A stretch of 5,879 bases of DNA from Candidatus Microgenomates bacterium. GTDB taxonomy: Bacteria > Patescibacteriota > Microgenomatia > UBA1406 > GWC2-37-13. Shown here piece by piece: positions 1 to 5,429 of the stretch (positions are counted from its first letter, which is position 1; the number at the start of each line of letters is the position of its first letter). Both the position numbers and the translations under genes were made by a program. The stretch is from positions 1 to 5,879 of the forward strand of contig WFWI01000007.1 in NCBI GenBank assembly GCA_015491205.1, read 5' to 3'. The notes beneath the pieces are model-generated. The model did not search any database. It was not told the DNA's origin and saw nothing but the letters and a program-made list of their open reading frames with translations.

Positions 1-21
1 TGTGCACCCCGGGGGTGTACA
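1..21. repeat. GC-rich palindrome just upstream of the GT2 gene
   Basis: The first 21 bases form a near-perfect palindrome. TGTGCACCCC (1-10) pairs with GGGGTGTACA (12-21) around one central G, with one G-T wobble. It ends 12 bases before the start codon at 34. Because the window begins inside or at the edge of this palindrome, it is impossible to tell whether it is an operator, the terminator of an upstream gene, or another member of the palindromic repeats seen further on. No T-run follows it, so a classical terminator for a + strand gene is not supported. Confidence 0.55.
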
Positions 22-33
22 CTGAAATGTAAT

Positions 34-951
34 ATGAAAGATAAAAAAAGTCTTACAATTATAATTCCCTTTTTCGATGAAAGGGAGAATTTAGAGCCGC
101 TTTACAAGGAGTTAAAACAAGCGCTTGAGAGTTTAAAAGAGCTTTCTTCTTGGGAGATCGTTTTTGTAAATGATGGGTCTTTGGATGGCGGAGAGAGAAT
201 TATCGAAAAAATTGCAAAACAAGAGCCTCGGGTAAAGCTTATATCTTTGAATCGGCAGTTTGGGAAGGGTAAAGCATTGGAGGAGGGGTTGAAAAAAGCG
301 AAAGGCGAACTTATTGCGTTTATGGACGCTGATTTACAGGATGATCCGAAAGATTTAAAAAAATTTTTAGCGAAGATAAATGAAGGTTACGATTTAGTAA
401 ATGGAGTGCGCCAAAAAAGACAGGATAATTTAGTAATTAAGGTTTATTCTAAGATTTTCAACTGGTTTTTGAAAAACTTTTTAAAATCTCCTTTTTCTGA
501 CATAAATTGTGGTTTTAAAGTTTTCCGCAAGCAAGTTTCCAATAACATCCCGCTTTATGCTAATAATTTCAGATTTTTTCCTCTGGCTGCTTTTTACAAA
601 GGGTTTAAAGTTTCAGAGGTTGAAGTTAACAACAGACCTCGGTTACATGGCAAAAGCAAGTTTGGTGTAAAAAAAATTTTTATTGGAATTTTAGATACTT
701 TAACAGCTTATTTCCTTTTCAGATTTGCAGAGAGGCCTTTACATTTTTTTGGAGCTTTAGGAGGGGCTATTTTTGCTTTAGGGTCAATTATTTTAGGATA
801 TCTGGCAATTGAAAGGCTCTTTTTTGGCCAGCTCCTTTACCGTCGACCTATCCTCCAACTTGGAATCCTCTTAGTTGTCATCGGCGTCCAAATTGTAATG
901 ACAGGCTTTTTAGGAGAGCTTATTGTGTATTTGAGGAGGGAGAGAGAGTAG
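34..951 (+). CDS. Family 2 glycosyltransferase, polyprenyl-phosphate sugar transferase type (DPM1/GtrB-like)
   Basis: A 305-residue GT-A fold glycosyltransferase with a membrane anchor. Seen: the N-terminal strand LTIIIPFFDE; VNDGS with Asp47, which in this family binds the nucleotide; the metal-binding MDADLQDDP (Asp98, Asp100); and RLHGKSKFG near residues 203-211, the family's R-x-G-x-SK-[FY]-x motif. After about residue 235 come two hydrophobic helices, the usual GtrB/DPM1-like tail, ending in a basic YLRRERE. Family knowledge: such enzymes move a sugar from UDP- or GDP-sugar to undecaprenyl or related polyprenyl phosphate on the cytoplasmic face. This fits the GT39 neighbour, which would use the product. 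The exact sugar is not readable. The ATG at 34 has no Shine-Dalgarno, and an ATG-TAA start-stop lies at 27-32. Its 3' end overlaps the convergent GT39 gene by 32 bp. The length is normal for the family. Confidence 0.9.
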   Translation: MKDKKSLTIIIPFFDERENLEPLYKELKQALESLKELSSWEIVFVNDGSLDGGERIIEKIAKQEPRVKLISLNRQFGKGKALEEGLKKAKGELIAFMDADLQDDPKDLKKFLAKINEGYDLVNGVRQKRQDNLVIKVYSKIFNWFLKNFLKSPFSDINCGFKVFRKQVSNNIPLYANNFRFFPLAAFYKGFKVSEVEVNNRPRLHGKSKFGVKKIFIGILDTLTAYFLFRFAERPLHFFGALGGAIFALGSIILGYLAIERLFFGQLLYRRPILQLGILLVVIGVQIVMTGFLGELIVYLRRERE

Positions 952-2275
952 GTATAATGATCTGGATTCCTCTGTAAGTTTTTAGAACTTGATATTTTTG
1001 AGAGGAGAAGCTTATCCCAAAAATCTCAGCTGCATAAGGAATAATGATTGAGTTTTTGGTAAGGCGGGGGTTTTGTAGGGTTTCCTGTAAGGGTCTTATT
1101 TCAATTTCTTTTCCGAACTTTTCTGCATAATATTCAAGTGGAGCTTTAACTTGGGGGATGATATATACTCTCTCCCCACCCCTGAGATCTTTAACCAAGC
1201 TTTTCCAATCTTCCCGGTGAAAGGCTGGGATTAAGAGATAGATGAGTGAGAAAATTACAAAGCCTGTTAATATGAGTCTTTTTTTGACTTCAGAGCTTTC
1301 TGCAAGGATTATTGAGAGGGGCGTGATAAGATAAAGCACTCTAAAATACTGGAGCATAGGCTTTACAAAGGAGGCAAAAAAGATAAGGGCTAAAGATGTT
1401 GCAAAAACAAAGCTTGAGAGTTTTGTTTTAAAGTTTTTATTGTAATTTTTAAAAGAGCTAAAGACAAAGACAGTCCAAACTCCAGCAATAGCATAATAAA
1501 GCCATTTTGGATAAAAGCTTATTCTTCCCACAGAAAATTTTATTGGCACAAGGAGGAGGTTCTTAATGTTTGCTTTTCCTAAAACCAAGCTCCAATTTTT
1601 TACAGTCTCAAGCAGGATTTTTGAGTTTTGAAGTTGAGTCTTAAGAAGTGGCAGTAGGATAAGGCTTGAGATAGTAGTTATAACGATAAGCTTTAGGGCT
1701 TCTTTTGTTTTCCTTTTAAATATTAGATAAAGAAAGATAGATGTAATAAAAAAAATACTTCCATAAAAGGTAAAAAGTGCAAGAGTAAAAGCAAATAGTG
1801 ATGGAAAATCAAGGTGTTTTTTCTTTAAAAAGCGAACAAAGCTGAAGGTAAGAAAAGAAGTTGCCATCGAATACATCCGCGCCTCTTGGGAGTAGTAAAT
1901 GATGAGAGGGTTAAAAAGAAATAAGGCTGATGCCCAAATGGCGGACGTAATGATATGCGATCGCATATCCTTATGTCCGGAGGATTGGCTGAGGTAGTGA
2001 AGAATTATATAGCCTGTCGCAAGGGAGAAAAGTATTGAGGGAAAGCGCAAGGCAATTTCGCTGTAGCCAAAAATTGAGGTCCAAAGCTTCATAAAAAGGT
2101 AGTAAAGCGGTGGGTGAAAGTCGAAAGGTGAAAATTTTGTAATAATTTCCCGAAAGCTGTAGTTTTTTACAACCTGCGCAGTTATTGCCTCATCAAGCCA
2201 AAGGGATTGGGAGAGGGAGAGAAGGCGAAGGAGGAAGGCAAAAGTGAGGATTATTAGAACTAGTTTTTTATTCAT
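920..2275 (-). CDS. GT39/ArnT-like integral membrane glycosyltransferase
   Basis: A 451-residue multispanning protein of the PMT/ArnT (GT-C) type. Seen: the first membrane helix followed by LWLDEA (Asp28, Glu29), the acidic motif expected in the first external loop, and the FHPPLYY motif at about 53-59, both hallmarks of PF13231-like transferases. Many further hydrophobic segments follow, then a small soluble C-terminal part from about residue 350. Known of the family: sugar is transferred from a polyprenyl-phosphate donor to a lipid, protein or glycan on the outer face of the membrane. The facing GT2 gene probably supplies the donor (inference). Start choice: an in-frame TTG at 2296 would add seven residues (MAFDILN), but these are encoded by the heptamer repeat. 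The ATG at 2275, giving MNKKLVLIILTF, begins the first helix and is preferred. No Shine-Dalgarno is visible. The acceptor is unknown. Confidence 0.88.
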   Translation of the reverse strand: MNKKLVLIILTFAFLLRLLSLSQSLWLDEAITAQVVKNYSFREIITKFSPFDFHPPLYYLFMKLWTSIFGYSEIALRFPSILFSLATGYIILHYLSQSSGHKDMRSHIITSAIWASALFLFNPLIIYYSQEARMYSMATSFLTFSFVRFLKKKHLDFPSLFAFTLALFTFYGSIFFITSIFLYLIFKRKTKEALKLIVITTISSLILLPLLKTQLQNSKILLETVKNWSLVLGKANIKNLLLVPIKFSVGRISFYPKWLYYAIAGVWTVFVFSSFKNYNKNFKTKLSSFVFATSLALIFFASFVKPMLQYFRVLYLITPLSIILAESSEVKKRLILTGFVIFSLIYLLIPAFHREDWKSLVKDLRGGERVYIIPQVKAPLEYYAEKFGKEIEIRPLQETLQNPRLTKNSIIIPYAAEIFGISFSSQKYQVLKTYRGIQIIIPTLSPSSNTQ

Positions 2276-2279
2276 ATTT

Positions 2280-2406
2280 AAAATGTCAAATGCCAAAATC
2301 CAAATGTCGAATCAATACCAAATGACAAAGTTCAAATGTCAAAAATTTTTTTGTCATTTTGATTTTGATATTGATTTGTCATTTGTCATTTGAAATTTGA
2401 CATTTT
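2280..2406. repeat. Heptamer inverted-repeat element, AAATGWC family, copy 1
   Basis: An AT-rich imperfect inverted repeat filling the gap between the nucleotidyltransferase and GT39 genes. The left arm (2281-2340) reads as 7-bp units: AAATGTC, AAATGCC, AAAATCC, AAATGTC, then a 5-base GAATC and a 6-base AATACC, then AAATGAC, AAAGTTC, AAATGTC. The tip is A5T7 (2341-2352). The right arm (to 2405), read on the other strand, repeats the same order, including the phase break (AAATC, AATATC). A transcript of the minus-strand operon would fold into a long A-U hairpin, which could attenuate GT39 expression or protect RNA ends (inference). Its right end supplies the last five codons and the stop of the nucleotidyltransferase. 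Its left end supplies the alternative TTG start of GT39. Confidence 0.85.
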
Positions 2407-3138
2407 CAAGTATAATCTCTCTGCTTTCTCCAGCTCTTCCTTTGTATTCACCCCTATTCCCACTTTCTCAAACGGGACTTTAAGGGCTGAGACTTTAAAA
2501 TCGTCTTTTACTGCAAGCTCAATGAGGCCATTCAAGTAATATTCCCCTGTTATAGGTGAAGGTTTAAGTTTTGGAAGGTAGGTTTTTAAAAAATCAAAAT
2601 TAAAACAATAAAACCCGGCATTTAGCTCCTTAATTTTTCTTTGCTCTTCATCAGCATCTTTGTGTTCTACGCTTGCTATGACACTACCTTTTCTATCTCG
2701 TATTATTCTTCCCCATCTGAGCTCATTTGGGTCTTCATATTCTGTTGTAACTAAAGTCATTACTGAGTTTGTCTTTTTGTGAAGTTCAAAAAGGTCTTTT
2801 AAAACTTTTTTATCATAAAACATCATGTGGTCTCCATAGCCGACAAAAACATATTTTGTTGGATACTTTTGCAAAACTGGTAAAGCGACTTTTACCGCAT
2901 GACCTGTGCCAAGCTGTTCTTTTTGAAGAGCAAAGTCAACGTCAAAGCCCTTACAGGCTGATTTTACAGATTCCAAAAACGCGCCGACAACTACGACAAT
3001 CTTGTCAACAAAGCCGGAGTAAAGCTCCAGCCCATACTGAATCATTGGTTTTCCCAAAAAAGGAAGGGTTACTTTGTTGGCGGTTTTGGAGTTTATCCGG
3101 GTGCCTTTTCCTCCTGCGAGGATGATTCCAGTTATCAT
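2386..3138 (-). CDS. GlmU-like sugar-1-phosphate nucleotidyltransferase (uridylyltransferase domain only)
   Basis: A 250-residue cytoplasmic NTP-transferase that reads along its length like the N-terminal half of GlmU. Seen: LAGGKGTR (7-14) and NK (21-22) for nucleotide and phosphate binding; QKEQLGTGHA (72-81), as in GlmU; YGD with Asp103, the metal ligand; WGRIIRD (142-148); the EHKDADEEQRKIKELNAG block (158-175), close to GlmU's EEKDAT-EEQ; GEYYL (198-202); and GVNTKEEL (229-236), whose Asn231 matches the second metal ligand. It stops where the left-handed beta-helix acetyltransferase domain of GlmU would start, so it is a uridylyl- or other nucleotidylyl-transferase without acetyl transfer. 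UDP-GlcNAc or UDP-Glc are likely products, but substrate is not proven. The start ATG gives the normal N-terminus; no Shine-Dalgarno is seen. The last residues (MSNFK) and the TGA stop are encoded by the repeat downstream. It lies 45 bp after the HEPN gene on the same strand. Confidence 0.88.
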   Translation of the reverse strand: MITGIILAGGKGTRINSKTANKVTLPFLGKPMIQYGLELYSGFVDKIVVVVGAFLESVKSACKGFDVDFALQKEQLGTGHAVKVALPVLQKYPTKYVFVGYGDHMMFYDKKVLKDLFELHKKTNSVMTLVTTEYEDPNELRWGRIIRDRKGSVIASVEHKDADEEQRKIKELNAGFYCFNFDFLKTYLPKLKPSPITGEYYLNGLIELAVKDDFKVSALKVPFEKVGIGVNTKEELEKAERLYLKMSNFK

Positions 3139-3183
3139 AAAATATGCTTTTAATTTTTCAGGTCAAGCTTTTTTTTGACAAAG

Positions 3184-3573
3184 TTATAAATTTTTTTTAG
3201 CAAGTAAAAGAGCTTCTTGGGCTTCTTTTTTTGTATATCCTGAAAAACTGAGTCCTAAGATTTCAGGATATCTGGTTGGGGCGTAGTATTGATTTAGAAT
3301 TTTACAGTCTTCTTCTAATTTTGAAAATTCAATATCAAATTTCTGACACATTTTTAAAAGTTTTGTTAGCTTGTGGGTTTTAAACTCTTTATCTATTTCT
3401 TTTCCCTTGAAACGTAGATAAGCTTTTAAAGCTTTTTCTGCTGACTGTTGGGAGGTAAAACATGCTTGAGTGTAAAAGGAGTTTTTAATATTAGCTTCAG
3501 TCCAAGCAAGGTCTTCTTTTGCTCTTTTTAGCCATTCATACCCTGCTTTTTCGTAATATTTCTTAGGCTTCAT
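3184..3573 (-). CDS. HEPN domain protein, partner of the MNT gene
   Basis: A 129-residue, mostly helical HEPN protein (PF05168 type). Seen: WLKRAKEDLAWTEANIKN (14-31), FYTQACFTSQQSAEKALKAYL (33-53), the THKLTKLL segment (66-73) and NQYYAPTRYPE (94-104), all in the order usual for this family. Its ATG lies inside the end of the MNT gene (11-bp overlap), so the two are co-transcribed and probably coupled in translation; an AAGG about 12 bases upstream could help. In MNT/HEPN toxin-antitoxin modules HEPN is the RNase toxin and MNT adenylylates it. Odd here: I find no R-x(4-6)-H motif, the usual HEPN RNase signature, so this member may not be an RNase. The tyrosines at 96-97 lie near where HepT is modified, but this is inference. 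The family assignment is firm; the role is not. Confidence 0.85.
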   Translation of the reverse strand: MKPKKYYEKAGYEWLKRAKEDLAWTEANIKNSFYTQACFTSQQSAEKALKAYLRFKGKEIDKEFKTHKLTKLLKMCQKFDIEFSKLEEDCKILNQYYAPTRYPEILGLSFSGYTKKEAQEALLLAKKNL

Positions 3574-3877
3574 AAATAACTTTACCTTCGTTAATAATAT
3601 CGTATATAAAAGGCTGAGTTTCTTTTAAAGCCTTTTCTATTTCTCTTGGAGTAAGAACGAAAGCATCAACTTCAAAATCAGTTTTTAAAAGTTTTACAAT
3701 TCTTTTTTGACGTTTCCAAAAAGGCTCTTTAGTTGGTTTTATTATTAAAAGGTCTATATCACTTGTTTTTTTTGAGGTTCCCTTTGCTGTTGAGCCAAAA
3801 AGAATTATTTTTTGAGGTTTGTAAGGCTTTAAAAGGTTTACTATTTGGTTTAACTTTTTTTTAGTTATTGTTTTCAT
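3563..3877 (-). CDS. Minimal nucleotidyltransferase (MNT), MntA-like
   Basis: A 104-residue polymerase-beta superfamily nucleotidyltransferase. Seen: a beta strand KIILFG, then G28-S29 followed by ten residues and D40-x-D42 (SDIDLLII), which matches the GSx10DxD motif, and a third acidic residue Asp71 in FEVDAFVL. All three predicted metal-binding carboxylates are therefore present and the enzyme should be active. In studied MNT/HEPN pairs this protein adds AMP units to the HEPN partner and so neutralises it. It precedes and overlaps the HEPN gene by 11 bp. A TATACT box with an upstream TGT (extended -10) ends only eight bases before the ATG and there is no Shine-Dalgarno, so the mRNA is probably leaderless or nearly so. 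The module lies between nucleotide-sugar genes, bounded upstream by the heptamer element. Confidence 0.88.
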   Translation of the reverse strand: MKTITKKKLNQIVNLLKPYKPQKIILFGSTAKGTSKKTSDIDLLIIKPTKEPFWKRQKRIVKLLKTDFEVDAFVLTPREIEKALKETQPFIYDIINEGKVIYEA

Positions 3878-3885
3878 ACGTTAAA

Positions 3886-3891
3886 AGTATA
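3886..3891 (-). promoter_or_regulatory. Probable -10 box of the MNT/HEPN operon
   Basis: On the minus strand the sequence reads TGT-TATACT, then eight bases, then the MNT ATG (3877). The TGn extension suits an extended -10 promoter, so a strong -35 may not be needed. A TTGACA in the heptamer repeat (3906-3911) is only 14 bp upstream, which is short. Transcription starting about seven bases after the box would begin at or next to the ATG. Confidence 0.5.
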
Positions 3892-3981
3892 ACACATAGG
3901 AAAAATGTCAAATGACAAATTTCAAATGTCAACTCAATGACAAATGTCAGATATCAAATGACAAAAAATTTTTTGAGATTT

Positions 3982-4012
3982 GCCCAGTACAAGAACAAGT
4001 GCGGTGCTGGGC
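3982..4012. repeat. REP-like hairpin A (diverged member)
   Basis: GCCCAGTAC (3982-3990) pairs with GTGCTGGGC (4004-4012), nine pairs including one G-T, around a 13-base loop. The loop contains remnants (AGAAC, AAGTGCG) of the core seen intact in the neighbouring hairpin, so it is read as a decayed member of the same family. It is followed after two bases by hairpin B. Confidence 0.6.
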
Positions 4013-4014
4013 TA

Positions 4015-4044
4015 CCCTGAACCAGAGCGAAGCTCGGTTCAGGG
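4015..4044. repeat. REP-like hairpin B
   Basis: CCCTGAACC (4015-4023), a bulged A, GAGC, a GAA loop, GCTC, then GGTTCAGGG (4036-4044). All nine outer and four inner pairs are perfect. A nearly identical copy (AAA loop) is at 5362-5391. An imperfect palindrome with a bulged base is the layout of bacterial REP elements mobilised by TnpA_REP (Y1 HUH) proteins; no such transposase gene is in the window. Confidence 0.8.
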
Positions 4045-4092
4045 TGGATTTTGGTTTTGATTTGAAATTTGTCATTTGGAATTTGGCATTTT

Positions 4093-5097
4093 TCAATATT
4101 CCCATCCCTCCGGCCTACTTTTATACCACTTTATCAGTGATCTTACACTGTCCTCTATTGTTCGCTTTGGCCTCCAGCCCAAGATTTTTTTAGCTTTTTC
4201 AATTGACGCATAAATTTTGGCATACTCGCCTTGGCGCTCTTTTCCTTTTTTAAGCTCAAATTTTACTCCGGTTACCTCCTGTACTTTTTTGACAATTTCT
4301 AAAACTGAGTTTCCAGTGCCTGTGCCTAAGTTTATTATCTCCCCTACCCTATCCGTTTTTGTTAAAAGCTCTACTGCTTTAAGGTGCGCTTCGTTTAAAT
4401 CAACTACATTGACGTAGTCCCGTATTGGTGTTCCATCTGGAGTATCAACTTTTGGGCAGGTTAAGTAAAAAGGCTCGATTCCTAAAGCCCCTCGCACTGC
4501 GTTTTGCACAAGAAGGGTTGAGGGTTTTTTTGAATCTCCAATTAGTCCATCATCTGAAGCTCCGCAAACATTAAAGTAGCGCAAAATTACATAGTTTAAG
4601 CCTTTTAATTCCCCCAGCCATTTAATCATTTTCTCAACCATAAGCTTTGATTCACCATAGGGATTTACAGGATTTGTAAGGTGGTTTTCATCAACAGGTG
4701 TGTATTGAGCCTCGCCGTAAACAGCGCAGGTTGAGGAGAAGACTATTTTTTTAATTCCAAACTTAAGCATAGTTTTTAAAAGGTTTAAGCTTCCGCAGAC
4801 GTTGTTTTCAAAATAAAATTCAGGTTTTTTCATTGATTCATCTACCAAGCAAGAAGCTGCATAATGCACAACCGCATCAATTTTGTTGTTTTTAAACACT
4901 TCATCTAAGTTTTCTCTTAAATCTTTTTCAACAATTGAAAGCTTTTCCTTTCCAAATTTTTCTTGCAGTACTTCCAAGGGTTGACAATAACCAGTTGAGA
5001 AGTTATCTATTGCAACTACCTCGTAGCCTTTTTGAAGGAAGAGGTAGGTAGCAACTGAGCCTATGTACCCCCCCGCGCCTGTGATAAGAATTTTCAT
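4093..5097 (-). CDS. galE: UDP-glucose 4-epimerase
   Basis: A 334-residue extended short-chain dehydrogenase that interconverts UDP-glucose and UDP-galactose (or the N-acetyl forms) in the cytoplasm, using bound NAD. Seen: TGAGGYIGS (6-14) as the NAD-binding loop; Asp31 at the end of the second strand; VVHYAA (76-81); NNVCGSLNLL (98-107); the catalytic SST-CAVYG with Thr123; Y147-x3-K151 in NPYGESK; RYFNVCGA; and GTPIRDYVNVVDL, the typical GalE C-terminal block. The length matches E. coli GalE (338). Two other cysteines lie near the active-site strands (Cys83, Cys124). The ATG at 5097 has no Shine-Dalgarno but a TATAAT ends eight bases upstream. The TGA stop abuts the heptamer repeat. It supplies UDP-sugars for the glycosyltransferases nearby; which epimer pair it prefers cannot be read. 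Confidence 0.93.
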   Translation of the reverse strand: MKILITGAGGYIGSVATYLFLQKGYEVVAIDNFSTGYCQPLEVLQEKFGKEKLSIVEKDLRENLDEVFKNNKIDAVVHYAASCLVDESMKKPEFYFENNVCGSLNLLKTMLKFGIKKIVFSSTCAVYGEAQYTPVDENHLTNPVNPYGESKLMVEKMIKWLGELKGLNYVILRYFNVCGASDDGLIGDSKKPSTLLVQNAVRGALGIEPFYLTCPKVDTPDGTPIRDYVNVVDLNEAHLKAVELLTKTDRVGEIINLGTGTGNSVLEIVKKVQEVTGVKFELKKGKERQGEYAKIYASIEKAKKILGWRPKRTIEDSVRSLIKWYKSRPEGWEY

Positions 5098-5105
5098 GAT
5101 TGTTA

Positions 5106-5111
5106 ATTATA
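5106..5111 (-). promoter_or_regulatory. Probable -10 box of galE
   Basis: A perfect TATAAT on the minus strand, eight bases before the galE ATG. No convincing -35 is seen at 16-18 bp. With a start point about seven bases downstream, the transcript would begin at or one base from the ATG, implying a leaderless mRNA. The spacing is the same as at the MNT gene. Confidence 0.55.
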
Positions 5112-5150
5112 CTAAATTTTAGTTTGGAGTAATTGAGGGGTGGATTTTGA

Positions 5151-5156
5151 TATAAT
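5151..5156 (+). promoter_or_regulatory. Possible -10 box for tRNA-Leu transcription
   Basis: A perfect TATAAT on the plus strand, 82 bases before the tRNA-Leu 5' end and just before the heptamer inverted repeat. TTGGAG (5124-5129) lies 21 bp upstream, too far for a good -35. If used, the primary transcript would carry the whole inverted repeat as a 5' leader. Confidence 0.3.
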
Positions 5157-5159
5157 TTT

Positions 5160-5231
5160 AGTAGCGAGTAGCAAGTAGTAAGTAGCAAGGGAAATATTAT
5201 CCTAACTACTCGCTACTTGCTACTTACTACT
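5160..5231. repeat. Heptamer inverted-repeat element, AGTAGCR family
   Basis: The left arm is four exact 7-bp units: AGTAGCG, AGTAGCA, AGTAGTA, AGTAGCA (5160-5187). A spacer (5190-5205) follows, then the right arm (5206-5231), which on the other strand reads AGTAGTA, AGTAGCA, AGTAGCG, AGTAG. The architecture matches the AAATGWC elements but the sequence is unrelated. It lies directly before tRNA-Leu. Confidence 0.85.
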
Positions 5232-5238
5232 AAAGCCT

Positions 5239-5323
5239 GCCGCGGTGCTGGAATTGGCAGACAGGCTGGTCTCAAAAACCAGTGGCCTTTTAGGCCGTGA
5301 GGGTTCGAATCCCTCCCGCGGCA
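5239..5323 (+). tRNA. tRNA-Leu, anticodon CAA
   Basis: A complete class II tRNA of 85 bases. The acceptor stem is GCCGCGG (5239-5245) with CCGCGGC (5316-5322), followed by discriminator A5323. The anticodon stem CTGGT/ACCAG encloses the loop CTCAAAA with anticodon CAA (5273-5275), which reads UUG. A long variable arm (TGGCC...GGCCGT) and the T-stem GAGGG/CCCTC around TTCGAAT are present. CCA is not encoded (CAG follows the discriminator), so a CCA-adding enzyme is required. The flanks AGCCT (5234-5238) and AGGCT (5325-5329) can extend the acceptor helix in the precursor. The octamer TAAAGCCT occurs on both sides (5231-5238 and 5330-5337). Confidence 0.95.
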
Positions 5324-5361
5324 CAGGCTTAAAGCCTAAACTTAAAGGCCGTGAGGATTCG

Positions 5362-5391
5362 CCCTGAACCAGAGCAAAGCTCGGTTCAGGG
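5362..5391. repeat. REP-like hairpin B, second copy
   Basis: CCCTGAACC, bulged A, GAGC, AAA loop, GCTC, GGTTCAGGG. It differs from the copy at 4015-4044 only in the first loop base. It is the first hairpin of the pair inserted into the T-loop of the broken tRNA-Leu copy. Confidence 0.85.
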
Positions 5392-5429
5392 TTTACCCCG
5401 CACCAGAGCAGAGCACGGTGCGGGGTAAA
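5392..5429. repeat. REP-like hairpin C
   Basis: TTTACCCCGCACC (5392-5404) pairs perfectly with GGTGCGGGGTAAA (5417-5429). Inside are a bulged A, GAGC, AGA and GCAC (one inner mismatch). The core ACC-A-GAGC-NNN-GCNC-GGT is shared with hairpin B, while the outer arms differ completely yet still pair. It is adjacent to hairpin B in the same orientation. Confidence 0.8.

Larger units (their letters stand above)
3901..4092. repeat. Heptamer inverted-repeat element, AAATGWC family, copy 2, with nested hairpins
   Basis: A second copy of the element at 2280-2406, filling the gap between galE and the MNT gene. Left arm: AAATGTC, AAATGAC, AAATTTC, AAATGTC (3903-3930), AACTC, AATGAC, AAATGTC, AGATATC, AAATGAC, then A6T6 (3963-3974). 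The right arm (4046-4091), read on the other strand, gives AAATGCC, AAATTCC, AAATGAC, AAATTTC, AAATC, AAAACC, AAAATCC. The 5- plus 6-base phase break falls at the same place as in copy 1, so the two are homologous. Two GC-rich hairpins (3982-4044) interrupt the right arm close to the apex. No credible protein gene lies in this stretch. Confidence 0.85.

Noticed and set aside
2276..2296. TTG start giving GT39 seven more residues
   Set aside because: The extra residues come from the heptamer repeat, whereas ATG 2275 directly precedes the first membrane helix.
2769..3125. Plus-strand 118-codon reading frame
   Set aside because: Lies wholly antisense inside the well-supported nucleotidyltransferase gene.
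3139..3166. TTGACC (3161-3166) and TATTTT (3139-3144) as a promoter for the nucleotidyltransferase
   Set aside because: The -10 would touch the ATG, placing the RNA start inside the gene; read-through from MNT/HEPN is simpler.
3963..4012. Rho-independent terminator for galE
   Set aside because: Hairpin A is followed on the minus strand by a mixed A-rich stretch before T6, so the U-run is not adjacent; possible but not supported.
3912..4193. Plus-strand 93-codon reading frame
   Set aside because: It consists of translated heptamer repeat and REP-like hairpins and then runs antisense into galE; no protein family features.
4217..4417. Plus-strand 66-codon reading frame
   Set aside because: Antisense inside galE with no recognisable motif.
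5003..5188. Minus-strand 61-codon reading frame
   Set aside because: Made of the AGTAGCR repeat, the galE promoter and a shifted frame of the galE 5' end.
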